Below the pieces are notes generated by a model that did no database searches, was not told where the DNA came from, and saw only the letters and a list, made by a program, of their open reading frames with translations. The translations under genes were made by a program, and so were the position numbers. A stretch of DNA of 64,000 nt, from the NCBI GenBank assembly GCA_965215445.1, contig CBDCDT010000002.1:310001-374000 (forward strand), given 5' to 3'. Shown here piece after piece: positions 45,325 through 54,063 of the stretch. Source of the DNA: CBDBLK01 sp965215445 (GTDB lineage: Bacteria > Bdellovibrionota > Bacteriovoracia > Bacteriovoracales > Bacteriovoracaceae). Every line of letters starts with the position of its first letter. Positions within the stretch are counted from its first letter, which is position 1.

Positions 45325-46159
45325 TGGAACCTTCCGACACATCTTCTTTTTCATCAATATTATGTGTTTCATTTTTTCTCAAACCAATTTGTGAAAATAT
45401 CTTATCAAGGCCTTTAAATTGTTCTTCCAGAGTTCCATCAATAACCTCATTTTCAGTTGTCAATATAATGCCTTGAGTATCAATATCTCCGTTAATATCA
45501 AATTTAACATTGGAAGTTTCTTTTAAAACACTTTGCATTTCCTGAAAAATATCTTTATTTTTTTCAAAATTTTCACGATTTATTTGAATAAGAACATTAT
45601 TTTTGTTTTCTATTTCGGACATCAATTTTTCCAAAAGCCTCAAAAGATACCTATCATCATCTTTTAATTCTCTTAAAATGACCCACTTGGCAAGACTCTT
45701 TATCAATTCATAAACAGAATGTTTTTCACGCTCCAATATTGTTTTTTTTGTTTTTAAAGTATCTTCTACCAACTTAGAAAAATCATCCATTTCTTTTTTT
45801 AGAAATTTCTTTCGCTCTCTATAAGTTTTTTCTTCTCCTTGTTTAATTCCCTCATTAAAACCTTTATTGAAACCCTCTTCCCCTAATTTCAAAAGTCTTC
45901 TTTCCACTTCATCTTTAATTTTTTTCTCTTTATAAATTTCAAAATAATGGTTTATTTTTTTATGGGTTTTAACAATTGGTGAAACTCTAAATGCTTCTCC
46001 ATCGGAATCTTTAATATCAAATTCGCGCTCACCATTTTTTTCATGAAATTCTGCCAAGGTTTGAAATTCATAATTATCAACATCGGATTGTCTTGTGCTG
46101 TCTTCTTCAAATCTCTCAAATTCGTAAGTTTTAAAATTTTCTTTCAAAATATGCTCCAT
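45317..46159 (-). CDS. fliH: Flagellar assembly protein FliH
   Basis: A 280-residue charged, helical protein. The centre has a glycine-spaced helix (GEEGFNKGFNEGIKQGEEKTYRERKKFL), the GxxxG-type repeat of FliH, and the C-terminal part (ELIKSLAKWVILRELKDDDRYLLRLLEKLMSEIENKN) is the FliH/V-ATPase E-like domain. It regulates FliI and delivers it to the C-ring. It abuts fliG (stop at 46160) and overlaps fliI. Confidence 0.9.
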   Translation of the reverse strand: MEHILKENFKTYEFERFEEDSTRQSDVDNYEFQTLAEFHEKNGEREFDIKDSDGEAFRVSPIVKTHKKINHYFEIYKEKKIKDEVERRLLKLGEEGFNKGFNEGIKQGEEKTYRERKKFLKKEMDDFSKLVEDTLKTKKTILEREKHSVYELIKSLAKWVILRELKDDDRYLLRLLEKLMSEIENKNNVLIQINRENFEKNKDIFQEMQSVLKETSNVKFDINGDIDTQGIILTTENEVIDGTLEEQFKGLDKIFSQIGLRKNETHNIDEKEDVSEGSNE

Positions 46160-47191
46160 TTAGACAAGAGCATCTTCGGTGCCACCACGATTAATGAAGA
46201 GTTTGCCTTGTGTTTCGAGGTCTTTACATTTTTGTAGAATCTCCATTTGAGCTTTTTCTACATCAGAAAGTTTGGTTGGCCCAAGTGCTTCCAAATCTTC
46301 CATAATAATCGTCGCTGCTCGATTTGACATATTTTTGAAAAACTTACTCTTAATCTCTTCGTTGGCAGTTTTCAGAGCGACAACAAGTTTTTGACCATCA
46401 ACTTCTTTTATAATATTTTGAATACCACGATCATCAACAAAAATGAGGTCATCAAATACAAACATTAGTTTTCTGATCTCTTCTGCCAATTCGGGGTCTT
46501 TATCCTCAACTCTGGATATAATATTTTTCTCACTTGCCTTATCCATCAAGTTAAAAACTTCTGCGATTGTTTCAACACCACCAATTTGATTGGTATCAAT
46601 AGACCCGAGGTTGGATAATTCAGTCTTGAGAACATCGTCCAATTGGGCAATGAGTTCAGGAGAAACATAATCAAGATTAGCTACTCTCAAAACAACCTCA
46701 GCTTGCAAACCTTCTGGCAATCTTTTTAGAACTCCCACTTTTCTTTCAGTCGTCAAATAGGCCATAATCAAAGCAATTGTCTGAGGGTGTTCATTGATAA
46801 GAAAGTTTGAAAGAGTCCGAACATCGACCAGTTCCAAGGATTCAAGCGTATTGTTAGATCTCATGTCAACAACTTGACCTAGAAGTTGTTTGGCCCTGGA
46901 TTCACCAAGCGCATTTATGACAAAGTCTCTTCCACTATTTCCAGAAAAAAGGAAATTTTCATCTTCATTAATTTGTGAATAAAACTCTTCCAGGATTTTC
47001 TTTAGCATCCACACCGGAACTTTTTTCACATTGGCCATGGCGTTGATCATTTTCTTTACATCGTTGTCTCTCAAATGAGCAAAAATCATTTGAGTTACTT
47101 GCATCCCTAAAGAACTTAATAAGATGGCGGCCTTTTCCTTTCCTGATAAAAGTCCATATTCTATATCGGAATCCATTACTTCTGCGGCCAC
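46160..47191 (-). CDS. fliG: Flagellar motor switch protein FliG
   Basis: A 343-residue C-ring rotor protein. The N-terminal LSGKEKAAILLSSLGMQVTQMIF, the middle EHPQTIALIMAYLTTERKVGVLKRLPEGLQAEVVLRVANLD (EHPQ motif) and the C-terminal torque helix region (FVFDDLIFVDDRGIQNIIKEVDGQKLVVALKTANEEIKSKFFKNMSNRAA) are all intact. It interacts with FliF, whose gene is directly upstream. Confidence 0.97.
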   Translation of the reverse strand: MAAEVMDSDIEYGLLSGKEKAAILLSSLGMQVTQMIFAHLRDNDVKKMINAMANVKKVPVWMLKKILEEFYSQINEDENFLFSGNSGRDFVINALGESRAKQLLGQVVDMRSNNTLESLELVDVRTLSNFLINEHPQTIALIMAYLTTERKVGVLKRLPEGLQAEVVLRVANLDYVSPELIAQLDDVLKTELSNLGSIDTNQIGGVETIAEVFNLMDKASEKNIISRVEDKDPELAEEIRKLMFVFDDLIFVDDRGIQNIIKEVDGQKLVVALKTANEEIKSKFFKNMSNRAATIIMEDLEALGPTKLSDVEKAQMEILQKCKDLETQGKLFINRGGTEDALV

Positions 47192-47206
47192 ATCTTACTC
47201 CTAATT

Positions 47207-48895
47207 TCAAGCAACTGATTTATCAAAATCATTACCATCAATCATATCTTGAATAACTTGAGCACCTTTAGAAGGGTTGGCCTCAACCAAAGAAATAATT
47301 CTCTCTTTTAGCATATTCCCTTCAATTTTTTCAGGATTAAATTTCTCTTCAATTTCTGGAAGTGCTTCTTCAAGACCAGGCAATTTTTGATTAGACTGAA
47401 TTTTCTCCAATTCTTCCAAAGTTTTAGGAAGAAAGTCATCCACTGCCTCAACAGTATTATCAGTTACCCATTTCACAAAAGGCCGAACGACCAAAAGGAA
47501 AAATAATGTTATAGAAAAACCTATCGTCAAATATTTAACTATATTTTTTAAGAATTCTCTATTTTCTTTTTCCTTTATAATTCTTTCAACTTCTTTAAGG
47601 TCTTCTTGGGCAAATTCCATATTTTTGATTACTAATTTATCTCCCCTTCTTTCATTAATGCCCAGCGCTGAAACAACTATCGCCGAGAAATTGGCCAAAT
47701 CTGCCTCTGACCAAGGCTCGTATTTCATAACTTTTTCGCCATTGTCATCAAAAACAGCTTCTCCCCCCTCGCCAAGAGTTGGAATCTTTTTCCCATCTAA
47801 CATGACGGCCACACTTATACTTTGAATTTTTGCCGTCGGACTTTTGGATTTTGTTACTTTTGAGGGAACATTATAATTTTTTGTTGCTAACTGCTTGTCC
47901 ACATTATTAGTTGTTTCGGGGATGCCAGGTTGAGGAAGTTCTCCAGGCAAATTTGACCTTGCTCCGGGAATCCCTTGTGGTGAAGGTCTTGAACCATTCA
48001 ATTTTTGAGTATTAACAACTTCAGAAACAACGGCCTTGTTTCCTTGATCGTATGTCGTTTCAGTAGAAACAGATTGCGTAAAATCCAAATTAACTGATAC
48101 CTTGGCAATAACTTTTCCTTCTCCAACTACTTTAGAAAGTATTTCTTCAATTTGATTTTCATATTGACGATTAATTTTTTGCTCCAAGGCCACCCGGTTA
48201 GCGGTATAGCTTGTCATTTCATCGCCAATATTATCCGATAATTTTTTTCCACGACTGTCTATGATAACAACATTTTCCGGTCTCATTCCTTCTATGGCGC
48301 TCGAAATTAATTGAGCTATACCTTTAATTTCATCGCTGGTTAATACTGAACCTCTTTCCAAATCGACAACAACTGAGGAAGTAGGTGGTTTTTTTTCTGA
48401 AACAAAAGGGCTGGATTCAGGAATATTTAAATGAACTCTTGCTCTCCTTACTCCCCTTATATAAGTGATGGTTTTCACCATCTCCCCTTCCAAAGCACGC
48501 TGTCTATTTATCTTTTGAACAAAACTGGTAGTTCCAAAAGATTGATTGTCGAAAACTTCATAACCTACAGTACCACTAAAATTAACTCCCAATGTAGCAA
48601 TCTGGAGTCTCCATTTATTTACCATGTCTTCGTGAATTTTTACTGTCTTTCCATCTTTAGAAATCTGATAAGCAATTTTGTTGTCTTCAAGCAATGTCGC
48701 TATTTTTTTACTATCTTCCCTATTAAGATCGGTATAGAGAACTTCGTATCTGGTTTTGCCTATCCAAGTGAGAATTGCAACTAAAGAAACAAAAACAAAC
48801 GCTATAATAAAAATTAATCCTAATTTTTTATTGGTATTTAAACCCATAAAAAATTCTTCTAAATTCCTATAAATCCTCATTAAAAAATCTTGCAA
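47207..48895 (-). CDS. fliF: Flagellar MS-ring protein FliF
   Basis: A 562-residue membrane protein. Transmembrane segments flank a periplasmic region at about 26-47 and about 440-462. The YscJ/FliF domain shows YEVLYTDLNREDSKKIATLLEDNKIAY, VRRARVHLNIPESSPF and VVVDLERGSVLTSDEIKGIAQLISSAIEGM. The cytoplasmic tail carries the FliG-binding motif. The start is a TTG at 48895 with GGAGGG six bases upstream; an internal ATG at residue 6 is less well placed. Confidence 0.95.
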   Translation of the reverse strand: MQDFLMRIYRNLEEFFMGLNTNKKLGLIFIIAFVFVSLVAILTWIGKTRYEVLYTDLNREDSKKIATLLEDNKIAYQISKDGKTVKIHEDMVNKWRLQIATLGVNFSGTVGYEVFDNQSFGTTSFVQKINRQRALEGEMVKTITYIRGVRRARVHLNIPESSPFVSEKKPPTSSVVVDLERGSVLTSDEIKGIAQLISSAIEGMRPENVVIIDSRGKKLSDNIGDEMTSYTANRVALEQKINRQYENQIEEILSKVVGEGKVIAKVSVNLDFTQSVSTETTYDQGNKAVVSEVVNTQKLNGSRPSPQGIPGARSNLPGELPQPGIPETTNNVDKQLATKNYNVPSKVTKSKSPTAKIQSISVAVMLDGKKIPTLGEGGEAVFDDNGEKVMKYEPWSEADLANFSAIVVSALGINERRGDKLVIKNMEFAQEDLKEVERIIKEKENREFLKNIVKYLTIGFSITLFFLLVVRPFVKWVTDNTVEAVDDFLPKTLEELEKIQSNQKLPGLEEALPEIEEKFNPEKIEGNMLKERIISLVEANPSKGAQVIQDMIDGNDFDKSVA

Positions 48896-48920
48896 ATCAA
48901 ACCCTCCAAATTTATCTTAA

Positions 48921-49286
48921 TTAAATTTGCATTTTTATTACTTCTTTATATGCATCAACAACTTTCAATCTAATCTGATTCATCATTTTAAAAGCAATTT
49001 CAGCTTTTTCTACGGCCAACACAGTTTCGTGGATATTTTTACTTTCTCCCGAAACAAGTTTCTGAATGGCCGAATTTGCTTTGTTTTGTAAATCGTTGAC
49101 GTTATTTAAGGATTCGGATAGCAATTCTCCAAAAGTTTTTTTCCCTTCTGTTGAATTTACCTTATCCAATTTAAACGATTCAAAATTTTCGCTATAAAAA
49201 TCATCAAAATCTGCCTTTTCTATCCAATCTTTTGAATCATAGCGGTTTAACATATCTCCCATTTTGTCTATATTTAAAATTGCCAT
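48921..49286 (-). CDS. fliE: Flagellar hook-basal body protein FliE
   Basis: A 121-residue MS-ring/rod junction protein. The conserved C-terminal half reads TFGELLSESLNNVNDLQNKANSAIQKLVSGESKNIHETVLAVEKAEIAFKMMNQIRLKVVDAYKEVIKMQI. It lies between flgC and fliF, the conserved order. Confidence 0.93.
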   Translation of the reverse strand: MAILNIDKMGDMLNRYDSKDWIEKADFDDFYSENFESFKLDKVNSTEGKKTFGELLSESLNNVNDLQNKANSAIQKLVSGESKNIHETVLAVEKAEIAFKMMNQIRLKVVDAYKEVIKMQI

Positions 49287-49315
49287 AATTTTATTCTCCT
49301 AATTTAAACTCTAAT

Positions 49316-49753
49316 CTAACGTCCTATTTCCAAGGCCTTCATGGCCATATTTTTACTGGTATTAAGAGCGCTGATATTGGCCTCATAGGCCCTGGAAGTA
49401 GAAATCATATTGGCCATCTCTTCCATAACATTAATATTGGGATAGGCCACATATCCCTGCTCGTTTGCGTCTGGATGATTCGGTTCATATTTCAAGATGG
49501 GAGGTTTGTTTAATGAAACAACTTCAGTTGCGTGAACAGATTGGGCATTTTCTCCCAATTCTCCCTCCAAAATATCTGCAAAAGATTGTCGGGCAGGCTC
49601 CGAACCAAAAACGACTTCTTTTTTTCTATACGCTCCCCCTTCTGGGGTTCTCGTTGTTTGAGCATTTGCTATGTTGGAAGAAATTGCTCCCATCCGCTTG
49701 CGATTTGCTGCCAAAGCAGAAGAACTAATTTGCATACTGGTTAAAAAATCCAT
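49316..49753 (-). CDS. flgC: Flagellar basal-body rod protein FlgC
   Basis: A 145-residue proximal rod subunit. The N-terminal helix MQISSSALAANRKRMGAISSNIANAQTTRTPEGGAYRKKEV and the C-terminal NVMEEMANMISTSRAYEANISALNTSKNMAMKALEIGR are diagnostic. It follows flgB by 15 bp. Confidence 0.95.
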   Translation of the reverse strand: MDFLTSMQISSSALAANRKRMGAISSNIANAQTTRTPEGGAYRKKEVVFGSEPARQSFADILEGELGENAQSVHATEVVSLNKPPILKYEPNHPDANEQGYVAYPNINVMEEMANMISTSRAYEANISALNTSKNMAMKALEIGR

Positions 49754-49768
49754 AAAATCATCCTGGTT

Positions 49769-50176
49769 TTATTGCCCGCCTTGTATGGCATATTTCATTA
49801 TGCCAAGTTTTTTATTCAAAAGCTGTACAGTTGCATCATACAAAACTTTGTTTTCGGCCATTTTGGCCAACTCACTTTCACGATCAACAGTATTGCCATC
49901 TTCGCTGACAACACCATTTGGATCTTGATAAATTTCAGGTTCAAGATTATCAAACTCTCCATTGCCTACATTGTAATGTTTCTTATCACTAGACTTCATC
50001 CCCAAATGACCATCAACATCCAAGGCCCTTGCCAATGCATTTTCAAAATCCAATCTTTTTGCTTTATAGTTGGGTGTATCAGCATTAGCTATGTTTGAAG
50101 AAATAATTTCCTGGCGCATCTGCCTAAAATTTAAAGATGCTGCAAGGGCCTCTAATGTCTTATCGTTAACATTCAT
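49769..50176 (-). CDS. flgB: Flagellar basal-body rod protein FlgB
   Basis: A 135-residue proximal rod subunit with the N-terminal SSNIANADTPNYKAKRLDFENAL motif and a C-terminal LNKKLGIMKYAIQGGQ helix. The ATG at 50176 is preferred (GGGA about 6 bp upstream); an in-frame TTG lies at 50188. A perfect 15-bp hairpin lies between the upstream regulator gene and this start. Confidence 0.93.
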   Translation of the reverse strand: MNVNDKTLEALAASLNFRQMRQEIISSNIANADTPNYKAKRLDFENALARALDVDGHLGMKSSDKKHYNVGNGEFDNLEPEIYQDPNGVVSEDGNTVDRESELAKMAENKVLYDATVQLLNKKLGIMKYAIQGGQ

Positions 50177-50191
50177 ATCAATTCCCAAATT

Positions 50192-50226
50192 AATTGCTCA
50201 CAATTTTGGCCAAATTGTGAGCAATT
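50192..50226 (-). promoter_or_regulatory. Perfect 15-bp hairpin between regulator gene and flgB
   Basis: Left arm AATTGCTCACAATTT (50192-50206) and right arm AAATTGTGAGCAATT (50212-50226) are exact inverted repeats around a TGGCC loop. It fills most of the gap between the regulator stop (50231) and the flgB start. No T run follows on the minus strand, so it fits an operator, mRNA-processing or partial attenuation element better than a strong terminator. Confidence 0.6.
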
Positions 50227-50230
50227 GCAA

Positions 50231-51163
50231 TCAACGCAAATTGACAAAATAGGCATTGCCAATACTCCTATATTCATTAATTTTATTTCTCAAAGTTCTA
50301 ATGGATACTCCTAAAATTTTTGCCGCTTGAGTGCGGTTTTCACTAGTATGCATAAGAGCTTTTTTAATGAGCAATCTCTCTGCCTCTTTCAAACTCATCA
50401 AACGTATTCCTTCATTGTCCTCTTCTAAAATCAAATTTACTGCCTTCTTCTCACCTATTTCCAAATCGGTCTCGGTAAGCATCTCGCCCTCACAATTAGC
50501 AATACTACTTTCTATAACTGCTCTAAGTTCTTGTATATTATAAGTCCAATAATGATCTAAAATTTTATTTAAAGCACTGGAATCTATGGTAATTTCTTTC
50601 GTTGGAGAAAAGTGCTTTATGAAATGATTTATCAGCAATTCAAGATCATTAACTCTTTCTCGAAGAGGAGTAAGATTGATGACATTGCCGGCAACAATTG
50701 TATAAAGACCTCTGTAGAAATTACCACTCCCTACCAATTTGGATAAATTTTTAGTTGTGGTGGCGGTTATTCTTACATCAATATCATAGTCTGATAATTC
50801 TGATAAAATCTTATGTAGTCTCTTTTGAAAAGATTCTTCCAGACCATCAACATTAGAAAAAACTACTGTACCACCGTTGGCACGCTCCAAAACACCTTTA
50901 TGGAAACGGCCGGTTTCTTCATCCCGATGACCTAATATCTCGTTAGAGACTGCATTTTGATCGCCGGAACAATCAACGACTTCAAAGGGCATTTCCGAAC
51001 GGTTTGAATTTTCGTGGATAAATTGACAAAAAGTTTTTTTCCCAACTCCGACTTCTCCTGTAATCAATACAGGAGATTTTGTTACTGATACATTTCTTGC
51101 AATAGCAACGGCCCTTTGTATTTTAGGGTCTTTCCCGAATAAATTTTCATCTACTCTTTTCAT
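50231..51163 (-). CDS. NtrC-family regulator without GAFTGA, likely ATPase-defective
   Basis: A 310-residue protein starting at the ATG at 51163, with an AAA+ domain and a Fis-type helix-turn-helix but no receiver. Walker A is GEVGVGKKT (36-44). The sigma-54-contacting loop reads GHRDEETGRFHKG with no GAFTGA, Walker B has VVFSNVD in place of the FLDE acid pair, and the arginine-finger region is NFYRGLY instead of FREDLYYRL. The C-terminal NRTQAAKILGVSIRTLRNKINEY is an intact Fis HTH. It therefore should bind DNA but not drive sigma-54 promoter opening. It is directly upstream of flgB, so probably controls the flagellar operon. Confidence 0.85.
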   Translation of the reverse strand: MKRVDENLFGKDPKIQRAVAIARNVSVTKSPVLITGEVGVGKKTFCQFIHENSNRSEMPFEVVDCSGDQNAVSNEILGHRDEETGRFHKGVLERANGGTVVFSNVDGLEESFQKRLHKILSELSDYDIDVRITATTTKNLSKLVGSGNFYRGLYTIVAGNVINLTPLRERVNDLELLINHFIKHFSPTKEITIDSSALNKILDHYWTYNIQELRAVIESSIANCEGEMLTETDLEIGEKKAVNLILEEDNEGIRLMSLKEAERLLIKKALMHTSENRTQAAKILGVSIRTLRNKINEYRSIGNAYFVNLR

Positions 51164-51204
51164 TTGACCTCCTATCAAAATAAGTCCCATCCTTGGGACT
51201 AAAA

Positions 51205-53904
51205 TTACAATATTTTTTCTTTAATATTGAGCAAATAAAGCTCAGACTTGGCAAGCTCCTTTATATAGTTAGATACCCCAGTTTTTTTCATAAGTTCCTC
51301 TAGCACCTTTTTTGCTTGATTGTGTTTTTTATTTTTTATGAAACACAGTCCCTGCAAATAATGAACTCTTCCTCTAACATCGCTATCAGGATAATTACTT
51401 AAAAAATCATTGATTCTAGGTTCAAGTTGAATATAATCAGCAGGAGTTCCTTTTCCCACAAGTATTTCTATATTCAGATACTCCAAATTTTCCCTTAAAT
51501 CTTTTACAAAAGGATTACTGGGAGCATAATTTTCTGTATCACTTAAAATTGCTTTGGAAACTTTTTTAAACTTATCTAACAAATTAAGCTCGTACAAAGA
51601 AGTGGTATAATACCTCATCATATTGGCCAAATCTTGAGGATCAAATACCATTGCATCTCTTTTCTTGGTGAAAAAATTTTCAAAAGATTCTATCGCTCTC
51701 TTATAATTTTTATCTTTGAAATTTACCAACCCTTTATAATAATCAATTTTTTCATATTGCGGTCTTCTTTTGATTAGTTTGTTAATATCAGATCGAACCA
51801 AATCTAAATTTTCCAATTTTATATTTCTGGCGATATTGAGTTCGATCATCATGTCCTCTTTATCCCCACTTTCAAACCGCTCTACCCAAATCGGGAATTT
51901 TTTTTCCAAATCTGTAGAGAATTTTTTAAAATTTGCATAAACTCTTTCAAGCCCTTCATGCAATCCCAATTTCAAATACGATTGCCCCAGAATAAAATTC
52001 AAATATGGATCGTTCGCCACTTGTGAAATATATTTACTTTGATACTGCGTCCAAACTTTTATAATCTTGGAATAATCTGCTTGTTTATAATAATCCATTA
52101 TTAAACCATAAATAATCTCAGAACCATCGGCCTGAAAAATTCTTCTCTCCGATGATCTTAATTCAATGAGGGGCAAGGCCTCAATATAACTCAAAGCCTT
52201 ATTGTATTCCTTTTCGTTTATAAAAGTTCTCAACCTAACAAGCCATAAAAGTTTCTTCAAATTTTTGGTCAATTTCTTACCAGGCCCAATTTCCAATAAG
52301 ACTTTAAGCTCTTTATCTGATTCATCTATCTCTTTTTTTCGTGCATTTCTAATTCCGACATATCTAATCTTTGCTTCAGTCTTAATTTCAAAACTTTGTG
52401 TTCGATTAATTGCATTTTTATAAAGTGCCAAAGTTTGAGCAAAGTCTTTTTCCATAATTTCATAAATCAAAGCAATTCTCACACGCGCTCTTTCTGCATT
52501 TTTATGATACGAATGCTGGGATAAAAATTTATCAAATAATTTAGTTGATTCTTCAAAATTCCCCAATCTAAAATAGGATTCTGCCACATTGTAAAGAATT
52601 GAAGGCAAAACTTGCTTTGAAAACTTCTCTTCATTCTTTTTATAAATACCAATAACTTCTTCAATTTTCCCAAGTTTTTTTAATGCATAAATCTCGTATG
52701 CCGTCAGAATTTGATCAGCAGCAAATATAGACATGGATTTATCATTGATAATTTCCCTAATTTTATCGACTTGACTAAGTTCGGCCAAATTGTAGAGAAT
52801 GGCCTTGACTGCATGACGTGATTCCTCGTAGTCAAAACTTTCCTTGGACGCAACATAAGACCTTTTCGCAACTTTTAATGCCTCAATACTTTCCTTATTG
52901 TCCATATAGTATTGAATCAAATATTTCATAATTGCTTTTTTAAGCTCATAATTATTGGTTCCCTTTTCAATATTGATGAGTATATTAATTGCCATTTTCA
53001 AAGACTCTGCATTACCTGTTTTTATGTTGTCTCGAAGAATAGCATTGGCCTTCAAATATTCATTTAACTCGGAATATTCATCGTATTGCTCCCTATATAG
53101 TTTTATTGATTTATACATTAACCCGTACTTTTTCTTGCGATACAAATTTATGGTAAGTTGATGATGGGCCTCTTTTTTGTTTTTCTTGAAATCGCGATCC
53201 TTTATGGGATAAAAATATTCCACTGTTTTTCTGCTAATATCGACAATCTTTTCTAATTTAGGTTTTAATTCTGGATAATCCCAAACAAATGTGGCCCCAT
53301 ATCTATAATCTCTAAACATACTCTTCGGTTTACTCTTCTCTTTTTTTGGTTCTTGAGAGACTATTTGGGCGGGTGCTCTCGCTGGAGAAGATTGTTTGAG
53401 ATTCTCTTTTTTCTTTCCTTTGAGTTCTGGGTCAGGTTTTTTATATAATTTAGAAATCTTTTCTTTGGCCCCTTCTTTAATATTTCCAGTCTTTTGAAAT
53501 TCCAATTTCTTATTGTCTTTCCAAAAATCCAAGACATATTTTTTTTCTCTGTCTCTATAAAAGCCAAATATTTCTACGCTGGGGTCAGATAATTCAACGA
53601 TAATAGTTGAAACATTGTGCTCATCCTGCGAAGGTGGTAAAGATTCAAATCCTTTAATATAACGAGAATTTAAATTTAGTTTATGGAGAATCTTTTCAAA
53701 TTCCTTATAAAAATTTGAATTCAAGGTCTTTAAAAAAACTCTAGTATTTTTCTTCTCTAAAACCAACGTATCCTTTGGAATAAAGAAATTCCAACGAAGG
53801 TGTGTTCCAGTTTGTTCTTGCTTAAATACTGTAGCAAAAACCCCTTTCGCCAAAAGGATAGAAAAAGCAAAAAATAAAAGCCTGGGTAAAGCTTTTCTTG
53901 TCAT
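51205..53904 (-). CDS. Large exported TPR-repeat protein of the flagellar operon
   Basis: An 899-residue protein with an N-terminal signal peptide (RLLFFAFSILLAKGVFA), a small beta-rich domain (about 30-135), a Lys/Pro-rich linker and then about 700 residues of TPR-like helical repeats (examples: ILYNVAESYFRLGNFEESTKLFDKFLSQ, DYYKGLVNFKDKNYKRAIESFENFF, VHYLQGLCFIKNKKHNQAKKVLEELM). It is probably a periplasmic scaffold. It lies between two NtrC-like regulators and 41 bp before the second one, so it is likely cotranscribed with flagellar genes; no catalytic motif is visible. Confidence 0.72.
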   Translation of the reverse strand: MTRKALPRLLFFAFSILLAKGVFATVFKQEQTGTHLRWNFFIPKDTLVLEKKNTRVFLKTLNSNFYKEFEKILHKLNLNSRYIKGFESLPPSQDEHNVSTIIVELSDPSVEIFGFYRDREKKYVLDFWKDNKKLEFQKTGNIKEGAKEKISKLYKKPDPELKGKKKENLKQSSPARAPAQIVSQEPKKEKSKPKSMFRDYRYGATFVWDYPELKPKLEKIVDISRKTVEYFYPIKDRDFKKNKKEAHHQLTINLYRKKKYGLMYKSIKLYREQYDEYSELNEYLKANAILRDNIKTGNAESLKMAINILINIEKGTNNYELKKAIMKYLIQYYMDNKESIEALKVAKRSYVASKESFDYEESRHAVKAILYNLAELSQVDKIREIINDKSMSIFAADQILTAYEIYALKKLGKIEEVIGIYKKNEEKFSKQVLPSILYNVAESYFRLGNFEESTKLFDKFLSQHSYHKNAERARVRIALIYEIMEKDFAQTLALYKNAINRTQSFEIKTEAKIRYVGIRNARKKEIDESDKELKVLLEIGPGKKLTKNLKKLLWLVRLRTFINEKEYNKALSYIEALPLIELRSSERRIFQADGSEIIYGLIMDYYKQADYSKIIKVWTQYQSKYISQVANDPYLNFILGQSYLKLGLHEGLERVYANFKKFSTDLEKKFPIWVERFESGDKEDMMIELNIARNIKLENLDLVRSDINKLIKRRPQYEKIDYYKGLVNFKDKNYKRAIESFENFFTKKRDAMVFDPQDLANMMRYYTTSLYELNLLDKFKKVSKAILSDTENYAPSNPFVKDLRENLEYLNIEILVGKGTPADYIQLEPRINDFLSNYPDSDVRGRVHYLQGLCFIKNKKHNQAKKVLEELMKKTGVSNYIKELAKSELYLLNIKEKIL

Positions 53905-53999
53905 GAGTGAAACTTCCTGTTCCTATTCCCCAACAAGCCGGTTTCGATTTCACAAGAAACTCATCCCTGAGTTCCTCTCATAACCATTTTAATCCTGCT

Positions 54000-54048
54000 C
54001 AGCAAAAAATAAAAGGAAATTTTTGCTGATGGACTATTTTGCCCATCA
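54000..54048 (-). terminator. Paired hairpins after the upstream regulator
   Basis: An inverted repeat, CAGCAAAAA(A)T at 54000-54010 with ATTTTTGCTG at 54019-54028, and a second, TGATGG (54027-54032) with CCATCA (54043-54048), lie just past the stop of the minus-strand regulator gene at 54064. The T-rich arm could act as a weak intrinsic terminator. Confidence 0.4.
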
Positions 54049-54063
54049 ATCTTTTGACAGTTT

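Noticed and set aside
50212..50226. AATTGTGAGC matches the core of the lac operator
   Set aside because: It is one arm of a local perfect inverted repeat and no LacI-like gene or sugar locus is nearby; chance similarity.
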